Source: Malaya genurostris (taxonomy: Eukaryota > Arthropoda > Insecta > Diptera > Culicidae). From it: 64,000 nucleotides of DNA. Under the pieces are notes generated by a model. The model was not told the origin of the DNA. It did not search any database and worked only from the letters and a program-made list of their open reading frames with translations. Shown here piece after piece: positions 43,458 through 54,989 of this stretch (the first letter of the stretch is position 1; every line of letters starts with the position of its first letter). Location of the stretch: contig NC_080570.1 of the NCBI RefSeq assembly GCF_030247185.1, positions 147,160,641 to 147,224,640 on the forward strand, given 5' to 3'. The position numbers were made by a program, and so were the translations under genes.

Positions 43458-43645
43458 GCCCCGGTCGAATCGGTCGAAGGGGGCAAATTAAATCAAAAGT
43501 CATGAAAGCGAATGATAGTAAGAGAGAAAGAGAGAGAGAGAAAGAATGTGTTTCGTACTTCGTACTAGTTCAAGTCCTAAATTATAACCTACGCAGTATA
43601 CTTTAACGATAAATTACCTGTGGAATAAAATCGCATTAAATGAAA
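43458..43645 (+). terminator. mab-21: mab-21 3' UTR with AATAAA polyadenylation signal
   Basis: AATAAA lies at 43624-43629, 167 bp after the stop codon, with a cleavage site expected 10-30 bp downstream. A GA-rich run (AGAGAGAAAGAGAGAGAGAG) lies around 43521-43545. A longer 3' UTR using a later signal cannot be excluded. Confidence 0.6.
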
Positions 43646-46460
43646 GTAACTTATGTCTAACCAGTAAGAAATTGACGTATACCTATTAGTAGTATATAAG
43701 TGATTAAGAAAACTTATAACTCAAAAGCTGAACTTTAATGTCGAAAAATATAAAACAATTTTACTCGAAACTATTCACTTTCATTGTTCACTCATTATAT
43801 CGTATTCGCAATCCGAAATGTAGTTCGACAAACCGACACTTCTTGAAGCGAATCAAAACACCAAGACAAACCATAAAACCGACCATAAAACAGACCCATA
43901 ACGATAATGAAACAGAGATGTAAGACCAGCATGCAAATTATTGCCTTCCCGCGCATTGCCATCACCCACCGCCGTCGGTTTTGCTGCTTGGCGCAGTTTA
44001 GATAAGGAAAATGCCACCACAATCTAAAATTCAAATGAGAATCGTGGCCCCTGGCCATCCACCACCCTCACGGTACCGATCCGGACGGATGGACGGACGG
44101 TGCCGGGTGGCAGCTGACCGAACGACTGAGTGACAGATATACTAGGAGTAAAATGAGTGTGATCGTGCTGTGATTTATTACATTTCTCCTTAGCTTATTA
44201 ACCGCGGCAGTAGGTGGCAAGAGGCGTTTGTTTTTTTTGGGTTGCCTCATCCCCCCTTCAGTCAGTCAGTACATGAGTTATTTGACGGAATTGTCCAATT
44301 AGAATCGATCCGTTATTAGTCCGGTTTTACTAATATTGGCACAAACTTGTCACCTGGTCAACTCGATTCATTTTGAGGTCACATTGAAAGTTGTAATTTT
44401 ATTTGATCGCTTCATCATTGCTGACATTTTATTTATCCGCTTCAATTTGTTTATCGTGTGCGATGGCTAGACGATGCATTTTTTCGATGCAGACACCGTA
44501 GTCATAAATCGGATCCTGTCAAACAAAGCTACAACCATTTTCGCTCATTAAATATACTCTTGACTGCAATGTGTTAGCTCTACGATGAAAACCATATTAT
44601 TATTGAATTTCTTGAATATAGGATGGCTAAAGTTGAACGTTGTTAAAATTCAAGAGGATGATGATTGTTGAATAATTATACTACATGATTTTTGATATAT
44701 CATTTTAGAGATGGGTAAACCTAGGAATCTAACGACACCACCGCTACCTCAACCAAAGACAATCGTTATTGACTTCAAAGGGTGAAAAATTCAACATTTT
44801 CAGTCAGTTTTTCATCGAAATCTAGAGAAGGTGTGTAAGATTCAATTGAACAAAAGTAAGAGTGCAATTTAGGTTCAATCTCTACCGAGTTTTACATTCG
44901 AACAGTTATGTCGTGAGAAGTGATTCTTTCCATCGAAGGGGAAGTGTGGAAATTTTTTTCCTGGCCACAATCACACAATCTACGCATGTAAATCGCTGGT
45001 CACCTACAACAATCATGGTGCTACATATTTGTGAGAAACTTTACAAAAAGACATCCAAGGAGAACGGAACTACTACAGCTCCGATTCCAATCGAGAACAG
45101 TGAAATCATCTATCATCTAATAAGTCATCAACAACTACTGTGAGTCACCAACTACAAGATACGGCTTTTACTAGTACCAACAACCCAAACTTTCCAAAAG
45201 ATGACGAAGATGGAAAATGAAACATAAGTATCCCGCCACGATGTGTTCAACAATGATCAACCAAAGCAGCAGCGACGATGGAATAATGGACAAAGGCGCT
45301 ACTAGAGAACCACTCCAAACATATTATATATCAATATTGATCACTCCAGGGAATCCAATACGAAATCGAAAAAGACTTTACAGTTACATAGTTTGCGCTT
45401 AGCATGCACCAAAATCTGAAATGTCAAAATTAATTGAGCATGATGTCCGCTTAGAGGTGGGAACTTTTCGATGTTCTTCTCTTTTCTGATGAAATAAAAC
45501 ATCGTCTATGCAAAGTTCTGTGCAGAATTAGAATTAAACTTATCGTCTTCGCATTCAAGTGATGAAGTGGTATTCAACTTTTCTGAAAAAAATACCATTT
45601 CATATTTATACCACTGGATTCGAAATTCATCATCATCCTAAACCTGAATACAAGTCGATTGATTTCTAAATTCGAGAAATTGTAATATTTTCTTCGGTTA
45701 TATTGCCGAAATTCTGGAATTAGCAGAGAGTTTAAATAAATTTCACCTACAGTTATATGAAAATGGATTTTTGATTTAACATTGTATTCTTTCACGAAAG
45801 ATTGCATTTTAAGCCGTATTTGAAGCTTTTCTTCGTTCAATGTATAAAGGAAAAGGTTCTATATATAGGGGTTGTTTGATTCAGTATACTGATTGGAAAA
45901 GCTGTCATAAGCCTATAAATATATTTGTATTCACGTCAATCCGGTTACGTCTATGACATTCCTACCCCTTTTTTTTGTGACGTGAATATGTCTTACTTTA
46001 CTATGGGATGCCTTTTCAAAGTTTTCGTCCTATGGAAGAACGGGTAGAACTTGATCGTAAATATTTCAAGTTCAGAATTTACTTCCAGATTACAGGATCC
46101 GTAATTGATACTTTGACTCTGGAGCTGGAACTAGATCCCAATTTTAAATTGTGGAAATGGTTTATGACTACATTTTAGAACTGAATTTGGTTCCTTAATT
46201 TATGTTCAAATCTGTCGCGTTCCAGTTCTAGATGCAAAATGTATGTCAGTTTTAAAATTTCAATCTGGAAATTATAACAGAAAAACTGGCAGCGTATATC
46301 AGTTTCAAATATGACAGTAGAACTGTTCGAATAAATAAAACTAAAACGGCTTGCTGGTGATACGTTTTGTTCCAGTTTCAGTTCTATTATTGATCTCCCA
46401 TATAAAACTACCAGCTGCTGAATTTGCTCTAAACTATAAATCTAGAACTAGAACACTTCG
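43646..46460. other. downstream intergenic DNA, no gene supported
   Basis: Small frames of 60-93 codons occur without signatures. 43930-44260 is GC-richer and may be regulatory DNA or an extended mab-21 3' UTR. Nothing is decisive. Confidence 0.35.
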
Positions 46461-46461
46461 A

Positions 46462-46709
46462 CAGTCCCACGACAAAAGGGCCTAACTGCAAATGACAGTT
46501 TCTCTTTGTTTACTTTTTCTTCCACGATTTACCAGATTGATATTATATTTGGCGCCCTACCCTTCGCAGAACTTTCAAATTGAAACTACAAGCTTTCGAT
46601 TTATATTGGAAACATTCAAGAATTTGCAATAATGGCTCCGTGGTAATCGAAAGAGAAAGAAAACAAAGAAAGGCTCTCATTTGCAATTAGGCTCTTTTGT
46701 CGTGGGACT
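46462..46709. mobile_element. MITE with ~32-bp terminal inverted repeats
   Basis: The left end AGTCCCACGACAAAAGGGCC, continuing through GCAAATGA, is matched by the right end (TCATTTGCAATTAGGCTCTT and on to GTCGTGGGACT) in reverse complement with two mismatches. The length is about 248 bp. There is no coding capacity and the parent family is unknown. Confidence 0.8.
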
Positions 46710-47098
46710 ATCGACTTCTGAACACGCCCTGACGAATGGTAAGTTATTTGGGTTTATTTTGCACTGAAAATAAAATGATATCAAGTGATATAATAATTGC
46801 AATACAGAGAACTACGAGAAAAACTTACGTCGTTAGACAATATATTCAAACTTTCTATCAGGGTGTTTTCTTTCACTGGCAGTATGAATAAGATTACACA
46901 GAAGAAATTAATAAATAATTTATAATCTGAATCTAGAATTTTTCGCAAGAAGTTTTTCAGTGTCGGAGAATAACGATCGAACTGTCAGAACAACCATGCT
47001 TTCGAGCAGGGTTATTTTTGACAAACAACTAAATAACTGCTCCACTGTCAAATTTTAACTAAAAGTCAAAATAATTCGCGAGTTGGTCCAGAGCCTTA

Positions 47099-47258
47099 TG
47101 CCGTTTTTCATGGAGAAACACTGGTGGCGTGGATTGCTCCGTTTTTGCACTTTCGAGCAGAAATGCAACATTCTGACGGTGTTTCATTGCCATTTCTGCT
47201 CGAAAGTGCAAAACCAGAGCAATCCACGCCACCAGTGTTTTTCAATGAAAAACGCCAT
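47099..47258. repeat. near-perfect 65-bp-arm hairpin
   Basis: Arms 47099-47164 and 47192-47258 are reverse complements except for a few bases. Landmarks are CACTGGTGGCGTGGATTGCT on the left and AGCAATCCACGCCACCAGTG on the right. A loop of about 27 bases lies around CATTCTGACGGTGTTTC. It could be a small fold-back MITE or a transcribed hairpin. Confidence 0.85.
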
Positions 47259-47259
47259 T

Positions 47260-48800
47260 AGTCTTACTTTCTTATAATTAAACTTTGTGTTAGTGAATAA
47301 AATAAAATTAGTACATTTGGTAGCAGTTTTTATACGTTCCGTCGAAGTTCTTTTTTAATCAAAGCTATTTTCGTTTCGATAAATTCACTATTTCCAACTT
47401 GCCCATTTTAGGAAACTGGACAATTACCGACTGAAGCTGCGACCGGAAAGATTGTTACATTTGTCGTTACAAATACAATAGTACTCATTTAGAAAAGAAC
47501 TATATTTTATTATTTCCTCATCTCATCCGCAGATGAAACTCTGAATTCTGTACTGAAATGACACTTTTGACGTTTTCTACGTGATTCACCAGCATGACCA
47601 GTTTCGTGTATGCGAATTCATACTGGAAAACGCTTTATTGAAACATTTAAATTGAGCAAAATAGAATTTCGATACCAACTTGCAGTCCACTTGAAGTACA
47701 GTTTTTTTCCCCGAACACTAACATCTAGCATTTTTCGAAAGGATGTTTGACCAACGTTTCGAAATTTTTACTTTGTCGTCAGATATTTAAACGGCCGCAC
47801 ATTCCAGTTTCAGACGAGAACAACATTCCACCAACCGTTTACTAACCTAACCTGACATTTGATCCGACTAGGAACCCCCCTCCCCGCACGCATCCAACCG
47901 GTAAATTCGCTATCAAAATTCTGCCCGACCGAACTGGAGAAATACGTACGAAGTAGGACGAAGGCATGTACACGCACACGCCAACCGTGGCGATGTCATG
48001 TTGCCTTTCCATTATGGGAAATACAACGATATAAAAACAATTTTTATGTATACTAACTTAAATAATTGTGTACAGCCCACATATCATTTTTTCTCTGTTT
48101 AGGTTTTATTTTCATTCTACGGCTGCAAGCCAAATAACATTCCGCGTTGATGAAAGAAAGAAAAAAGATCCAAAACACGCTTCGGAAATGTGTACCAAAC
48201 GCCAATGAAAGGCTCTGGAAGGCTCTCTCGAATTGTGTCGGCCGGTTCCACGCATATCAAATTGCATTTGGCTGATTCAAAATGAACGCCTGAGCAAATA
48301 AACAAAGCCCACAATTATTTCGTGTTTCATCAAAAACAACAAGAAGGTAAACTTTTTCCCTTCTTTCGTGCATTGCGGAACCAATGTTACCTATTGTAAA
48401 CCCAGTTTGCTTTGATTTCGTTCGTTCGTATTGTGGATAAGTATTGTGATTCTATTCAAACAGATCCAGTGAAAATTTCAACTTTACTGAATTGACACTC
48501 TCTATGAACGGAAAATAACGGCTCGTTCCGAGGCTCATCATGGTTTGCATCACGAAATCAGTATTGGCGCAAAATGTTTGCAGGTACTTATATCTGAAAA
48601 CAAATTTGACGCAATTCCACCCGTCAGCTGTCACTTCCGTTCTGTTTTCACCGTTGATTCTATGAAATAAAGCGAACGAACGATGCCGAGCGCGTCTTTG
48701 GTCCTCAAAATTTTGCACCCCCGCAAATTGTAGGGCTCTTGCGTTCACCACTAGATCCTCCTTCCACCGAAAATGGATGGAATTATTAACATATCAGTGC
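47260..48800. other. intergenic, nothing recognised
   Basis: 47800-48350 has somewhat higher complexity and GC. The 99-codon minus-strand frame at 48452-48751 has no recognisable domain and is not called. Confidence 0.35.
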
Positions 48801-48806
48801 ACTTTA

Positions 48807-49896
48807 CACACTTAAAACCATTTCATGAGCTCGGCATAATAAAATGCCGAAACTGATCAGCAACACGTAAATTTGCTGATTGCTCAGTAATCAATACGCA
48901 TGTTTCTGAACTTCGTTAAATGCATTCACTGATATTTCGGTAAAATGCTTCACTTTGCCGAAATTTGGCATAATTGCTTGCTAAATTTATCAGTAAACAA
49001 CAGATATGCCGACATCAGCAGAGACGTTTGCCGAGATTTCGGAATATGCGCTAGCTGTTGCCGAGATTCAGCACGACAGCTGTCATTTATTGCCGCGTTA
49101 CATTTTTGCTTCGCATTGTGCGATTATTTTCTAATGAAATTCTCGAGTGAAAAAATGGATAATCTTCGAAGAAGCGTGGAACCACTTGCAAGTAAAAATA
49201 TTGAATAAATATAGTGACATGTTTCGCTTTATAAAAAGCGACTTTATCAGAGCACTCGCGATTATAAGGGAAAACACCCAACACGGGGCTCAAAGCGTCC
49301 TCGAGACAAAACATATGCGAAAAAAAACCCAATGCATGGAATAATTCAATAGATCAAAGTAAGTTTATTTTTTGAACAATACCGTATATGCATCATCAAA
49401 TATTGAACATTTTTGTAAGCCAAAAATCAATATATATTTTTATTTTCATATTTCCAGCTCGACTCAAGGTGGTCGCATCTGGAAACGCCGCTTTTTGTTA
49501 TGCTACATGTTTTCAGGTAGAGGCTTTAAGCACTACTGGCAACAAATTTGTAAGCCTCCTTTAAGTGTGAATAAAATGAATTTTTGATCCTGAATGGCGT
49601 GTTTATAATGTTGAGAAATTTCAAACAAATTAAATTGACTATATTTTTAATTACTGATGATTCGGTAATTTATTTTTTCATTTTTTCGTTTTATTGGTTT
49701 GCCGAATATTCAGTGAACGTTTCACTGAGCAAACAGTAAATCTTATGCTGACGATTTCGGCAATATTTGACGTTTGTCAAATTTTAGGGTGCCGAGACGC
49801 TCAGTAATTTTATTTTTGCCGAGATGATTGCTGATTACTCGGCTGTGCGAATCTCGGCATTTTTTTGCCGATACTCAGCTAAAAAATTTAAGTGTG
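48807..49896. mobile_element. CACACTTAAA-family element, copy C (complete)
   Basis: A 1090-bp segment flanked by TA (48805-48806 and 49897-49898) with ends CACACTTAAAACC and ..TTTAAGTGTG. Both subterminal regions are crowded with TCGGCA / TGCCGA words. The interior has short frames only (65-87 codons) with no transposase signature. TA duplications suggest a non-autonomous relative of Tc1/mariner-type transposons. Confidence 0.82.
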
Positions 49897-49954
49897 TACA
49901 TTAGTGGTTCACGTCATCGGTTTTAGGAGAACCAAAAATAGTTTCCTTGCATGC

Positions 49955-50075
49955 CCTTTTCACGAATACACGATATCGTATGCTCGAACCGTGAATTGGA
50001 AGGGTGCTTAGTGTTCAAAGGATTGTAGTATTGGTCATGCAGTAGTCCTGTACACTTACGGGGCGGTTGCGAAGT
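49955..50075 (+). mobile_element. degenerate tRNA-derived SINE fragment
   Basis: The order of ATCGTATGCTCGAACCGTGA (decayed B-box region), TGGAAGGGTGCTTAGTGTTC, TTGGTCATGCAGTAGTCCTG and GTACAC.. GCGGTTGCGAAG mirrors the SINE at 39840-40049, with about one mismatch in four or five. It lies directly after CACACTTAAA-family copy C. Confidence 0.65.
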
Positions 50076-50247
50076 ATGTTTATATTTGATACGTACTAAT
50101 TTTAAATCGAATCATACTCTTGAACACATTTAGTAAGTTGTTTTGTTCATATTGGGATGCGATAAGTTGTCAGTCGATCGAGTTCCGCACGGCAACTTCG
50201 TCTCAATGGAGCATATACGAGTATAAGTAGATTTGAAACCAAATCTA

Positions 50248-51103
50248 GGGGAAAGTGTTATAATATGCCCCCCTTAAGAAACCATTGAGATATTTCTAAA
50301 TGTACTGATATATTTTCATCCATAATGTAGGTATTTCTTTGCAATACGCCTGAGAAACATAAGTTTAAATGATTCCGGAAAAAGTGATAAGAATTGATGG
50401 ATACAAACACATTTTCCGTATCGACTACATTCTCCGTTTTTTCGCTTACCGTAGGCATAATGCCCCAACAACCATATAATATGCACCACAACCAATCAGT
50501 AGAATGCCCCACAACAATCATGCAAAATGCCCCTTGAAATGTCGATATAGAAGAAAAGCAGATAAAGAAGATATTCTTTGCATCAGAAATCAATTGCATA
50601 ATCAATTAATGACAACAGGAAACCAACATTTTTTATCCTCCCAATGCTACATTTTGATTTGAAACCCGTTATAAATCTTTAAAACAATATTTTTACTCGA
50701 AGCATACTGTTGAATCGAAGGTGGGGCATAATGTCCTTTGAGTGACTGTTATGAGAAAATTCGTATATCAAAGAAATGGAATTGTACCTCTAGATTTGTA
50801 TAGTGTAAATAGAGACATTAGCACTGCTAAAAGTTAATTACTAAATAGCAGCCGACCATTAGACGTTTTATATGGTTAAAATGTTTGTTTAGTTGAAGCA
50901 AAACCTTACATCGAAAAGCTACCTAATGATATGTTCAGTTTTTTCATATTTCCCAACAAACAACATCTGCCAAACGTGTATAGCAGAAAGATCTTACAAA
51001 AAGGTAGTGTTAGTGATGAAACTTTTGTTTAGAAAAGTCTTGAATACTTTAAAAAGGAAGGGGGGCGTTTTGGCCAACAGTGCCGCTTTATAATACTTTC
51101 CCC
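50248..51103. mobile_element. TA-flanked MITE, GGGGAAAGT ends
   Basis: The left end GGGGAAAGTGTTATAATATG and the right end ..TTATAATACTTTCCCC are inverted repeats, each bordered by TA. The interior repeats the motif GGGGCAT / ATGCCCC in both orientations (near 50267, 50463, 50508, 50527 and 50724). About 856 bp. The 115-codon minus-strand frame inside has no signature. Confidence 0.78.
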
Positions 51104-51287
51104 TACAGATTTGACCTCAGGCAAAATTGACATCACTGTTACTGGGCGAAAAAAATTGTTGTCAGAACTACCGGCAATGGTTTATTTTGTTTTTATTGTG
51201 AGAGGAGCGACGTGTTTTTTGTTGCTTGTTATTCTATATGCAAAGTATTGTTTTGTAATCGAAATTGATTTAAGAATTCACACAGCT

Positions 51288-51350
51288 AATAAGCAGCTCT
51301 CGAGCTCGGCAAAGTTAAATGCCAAGACAGATCGGCAACACTGAATTGAT
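51288..51350. mobile_element. left-end fragment of a CACACTTAAA-family element
   Basis: CTCTCGAGCTCGGCAAAGTTAAATGCC parallels the subterminal block of copies B and C (TCTCGAGCTCGGCATAATGAAATGCC). The remainder is absent or unrecognisable. Confidence 0.5.
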
Positions 51351-51584
51351 TGAAATATTATGCGTTCCGAGCAGTGTTGGGTAAAATTTTGAAAATCGCG
51401 TCTGAAATTTTTCACAAGTGATTGTCCGAAAAAAAAATTATCGATCAGAAAAGTTCAGTACTGATTTTTTACAAGGGCGATTCACACTGATACTGATTTC
51501 ACATGGGAAAAAATCAACTGTGAAAAATTCACTAACGAACATTCTGCTCGATGATGTTTAAGAAAAAAGTTTGCACATTGAATA

Positions 51585-52311
51585 CAGGGTCCGCCATGTA
51601 CCTTTTTTTTAAACATGCAATAAAACACAAACGGTTCATCCGATTTCAAAATTTATTTTTGCATATTAAAGTACAATCCTCCCAGTTAATTGTGGAATAT
51701 AATTTCATTCAAATGGCTTCCCCGGCTGGCCTTGCAGTACGCCATACGGTCGGTCCAGTTTTTTAGTACATTTTCGATTGTATGCAGCTTTATTTCAGCT
51801 ATGGCTGCACGAATGTTGTCCTTCAAGGCTTGAATTGTCTCTGGCTTGTCCACATAACACTTATCTTTGACAGCCCCCCAAAGATAATAGTCTAACGGCG
51901 TCAAACCACAGCTTCGAGGCCATTAACCGTGGCGGCGGCTCCTGCCGCATTTTCGAAGAAAAATGGCCCAATGATGCCGCCAGACCGAAATCCGCACCAA
52001 ACCGTCACTCTCTGAGGATGCAGGAGGCTTCTCCATGATAACGTGCGGGTTTTCCGTCCCCCAGATGCAACAATTTTGCTTATTACCATACCCGCCGAGA
52101 TGAAAATGTGCCTCATCCGAGAAGATGTTTTTTTGGCAAAAATCGGCGTCTTCTTCAAGCTGATCGCAAGCCCAGTTGGCGTATTTTCACGCGTTCCTCA
52201 AGCTTTCAGCGGAATGATAAATCTAAGTTTCTTTCAAATCAGAAGTGACATTAAGGTTACCAATGTCGAAATAACCGCTAGTTTAAAAAAAATGTTAGAT
52301 GGCGGACCCTG
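51585..52311 (-). mobile_element. mariner-type element with terminal repeats, internally deleted
   Basis: The left end CAGGGTCCGCCATGTACC followed by a T/A run, and the right end ..AAAAAAAATGTTAGATGGCG ending GACCCTG, are inverted repeats, with TA at the left and TG/CA at the right. The length is about 727 bp. The minus strand holds two transposase pieces, described separately. This is the same type of element whose fragments appear at 32650-32815. Confidence 0.8.
51686..52158 (-). pseudogene. deleted mariner-like transposase
   Basis: Central part (52158-51901): RMRHIFISAGMVISKIVASG and SLLHPQRVTVWCGFRSGGII, then GPFFFENAAGAAATVNG. This follows the first catalytic Asp region and includes the conserved TVWCG and FFEN motifs. 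C-terminal part (51904-51686): MTPLDYYLWGAVKDKCYVDK, then a helical stretch, then ASRGSHLNEIIFHN. The aspartate in TPLDY is the third catalytic residue. Between the parts, roughly 60 residues containing the second catalytic Asp are missing and the frame changes, so the gene is dead. Confidence 0.82.
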
Positions 52312-52319
52312 CATATCTG

Positions 52320-52930
52320 ATACGATTTTCGAACAGAAGATTTTTGGGAAATGAATTTTCATAACCGTTATATCTCAACCCTTTGCAGAATACATGATGA
52401 ATGAAGTAACAGGAGCGCAAACAACCGCTATGTCAATTCAAACACTGCGTCTACAGTGTGTTCGAGACTTCCTGACAATGCTGCGCTCCTGTTACTTCTA
52501 CAAATCAAATTCTTGCTAAATAGCGTCTTATGGGTTTCACTCTAAGTGGTGTAGTGTAATCAGTCAGCTAAAATTTAAGCAGAATTATTTTATTATAATC
52601 ACTGTGTGAAATTTGAAAAAAATATATTGTTCATATTGATTGTGCATCGAAAATATCGCAGCTATTATTTCACAGCGGCGGTTCGGTTGCGAAATTATTC
52701 AGTAGAAAATGTTTTATTCATAAATATATAATAATTAAATCTTGCACGAATTATTCCGGTGTCGATCTGGAGCGTAGTGGAAATTCAGCATCGAAAAATT
52801 ATCGTATACTCTTCTCCCTTTAGAATATCTCTTAAGCGATATTCCTGTGGGTGAAAATTCGCCATCAAGTTTCGTTGATTAAAAAAATCACTTGTGAACT
52901 TCGAGGTTCTTAATTTTGTGGATGCTTGTT
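52320..52930. other. intergenic with one short inverted repeat
   Basis: GAAGTAACAGGAGCGCA (52403-52419) is repeated in reverse complement at 52482-52498 around a 62-bp spacer. Otherwise nothing recognised. Confidence 0.45.
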
Positions 52931-52933
52931 TAA

Positions 52934-54637
52934 TGCGTTACTTTTTTGTATGTTACAGGCGTTACGAAGCGTTACATGCGTTACTTTTTTGTATGTTTTT
53001 GAAGTTACATTTTTGTTTGTTATAGACGTTACGAAGCGTTACATGCTTCACTTTTTTGTTTGTTATAGAGGTTACGAAGCGTTATATGCGCTACATTTTA
53101 GTAAGTTATAGGCGTTACGAATCGTTACATACGTTACTTTTTGATAAGTTATACGCGTTACGAAGCGTTTCATGCGTTACTTTTTTGTAAGTTGAAGGCA
53201 TTACGAAGCATTACTTGCGTTACTTTTTTGTAAGATACATGTCGTTACATGCGTTAGTATTTTGTAAGTTATAGGCGTTACGAGGCGTTACATACGTTAC
53301 TTTTTTGTAAGCTATAGGTGTTACGAAGCATTACTTGCGTTACTTTTTTGTTAGTTATAGGCGTTACGAAGCATAACATGCGTTACTTTTTAGTAAGTAA
53401 TAGGCGTTAGGGAGTGTTACGAAGCGTTACTTTTTTAAAAGTTGAAGGCGTTACGAATCATTACTTGCGTTACTTTTTTGTTAGCTATAGGCGTTACGGA
53501 GCGTTACAAAGCGTTATTTTTTGTAAGTCACATGGCGTTACATGCGTTACTATTTTGTAAGTTATAGGCGTAGACGTTACGAGGCGTTACGATACGTCAC
53601 TTGCTTGTATTTTGCAGGCGTTACGAAGCGTTACATGCGTTAATTTTTTGTAAGATACAGGCGTTACGAAGCGTTACATGCGTTACTTTATGGTATGTTA
53701 TAGGCGTTACGAAGCGTTACTTTTTTGTATGTTATAGGCGTTACAAAGCATTACATGCGTTATTTTTTTGTAAGATATAGGCGTTACAAAGCGTTACATG
53801 CGTTACTTTTTTGTACGTTATAGGCGTTGAGAAGCGTTACATGCGTTACTCTTTTGTAAGTTATAGACGTTACGTAACGTTACGAAGCGTTACATACGAT
53901 GCTTTCTTGTATGCTAGAGGCCTTACGAAGCGTTACATTCGTTACTTTTTTGTATGTTACAAACTTTACGAAGTGTTACATGCGTTACTTTTTTGTATGT
54001 TATCGACGTCACGAAGTGTTACATACGTTTTCTATGTTATAGGCGTTACGATGCATTACATTGGTTACTTTTTTGTATGTCAGAGGCGTTGCGAAGCGTT
54101 ACGTGCATTAATTTTTTGTATGTTAAAGGCGTTATGAAGCGTTACATGCGTTTCTTTTTTGTAAGTTACAGGCGTTACGAAGCGTTACATACGATGTTTT
54201 TTTATAAGTTACAGGTATTACGACGAATTACATACGTTACTTTTTTGTAAGTAATAGACGTTACGAAGCGTTACATGCGTTATTTTTTTAGTAAGTTATA
54301 GACTTTACGGAGCGTTACAAAGCGTTACTGTTTTGTAAGTTATATGTGTTACGACGCGTTTCGCATGTTACTTTTTCGTGTGTGGTAAGCGGTATGAAAC
54401 GATACATGCGTTAATTTTTTGTAAGTTATAGACGTTACGAAACGTTACATGCGTTACTTTTTCCTGTGTTTTAAGCGTTACGTTGCGTGACTTTTTTGCA
54501 AGCTATATATGTTACGAAGCGTTACATGCGTAACTTTTTTGCAAGCTATAGATGTTACGAAGCATTACCTGCGTTACTTTTTTGTAAGTTATAGGCGTTA
54601 CGGAGCGTAGCAAAGCGTTACTTTTTTGTGAGTAGCG
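52934..54637 (+). repeat. 43-bp-period satellite rich in GCGTTAC
   Basis: About 1.7 kb of degenerate tandem repeats. A consensus unit reads GCGTTACGAA-GCGTTACATG-CGTTACTTTTTTGTAAGTTATAG, about 43 bp, so three GCGTTAC words occur per unit, followed by a T run and TATAG. There are roughly 38-40 units, some shortened to one or two heptamers. The 61-108-codon frames here are artefacts of the repeat. The right edge abuts a mariner fragment. Confidence 0.95.
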
Positions 54638-54649
54638 AATCAGAAACAG

Positions 54650-54985
54650 ACCAGATTTGTGGGCAAATAACTCGTGAATCTTGCACTACGATAACGCACC
54701 GTCACACAATGCCATGGTTATCCGTGAACATTTGGCTGAAAACGAAACGAATACCATTCAGTAACCACCGAATTCACCTGATTCGGCACACTGCGACTTT
54801 TTCCTATTCGGTGGGACACGTATCAGCACCCGAGATTACATTATGGAAAAATCGCAGAGGGCTCTGATGACCATTCCGATAACTGAATATAAAAAAATGT
54901 TTCGAGGGTTGGATCAAGCGCTGGCATAAGTGCGTTGCAGTTGAGTACTTTGAAGGGGACAATATCAGTTTTGATGAATAATCTT
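54650..54985 (+). pseudogene. mariner transposase C-terminal fragment
   Basis: Frames joined by small shifts give HYDNAPSHNAMVIREHLAEN, then SPDSAHCDFFLFG, then KSQRALMTIPITEY and RWIKRWHKCVAVEYFEGDN, ending in a stop at about 54983. This is the typical second half of a mariner transposase: HxDNAPxH holds the second catalytic Asp and the SPDxAxCDFFLF block the third. It is truncated at the satellite border, with at least one stop or frameshift. Confidence 0.8.
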
Positions 54986-54989
54986 GTAC

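Noticed and set aside
53811..54250. 108- and 98-codon frames with repeated Cys/Phe/Tyr/Val runs
   Set aside because: They are translations of the 43-bp satellite; the apparent protein repeats are a consequence of the DNA repeat.
52934..54637. CRISPR-like regular spacing
   Set aside because: The intervening sequence is itself repeated, the unit is degenerate, there are no unique spacers and the context is a eukaryotic chromosome.
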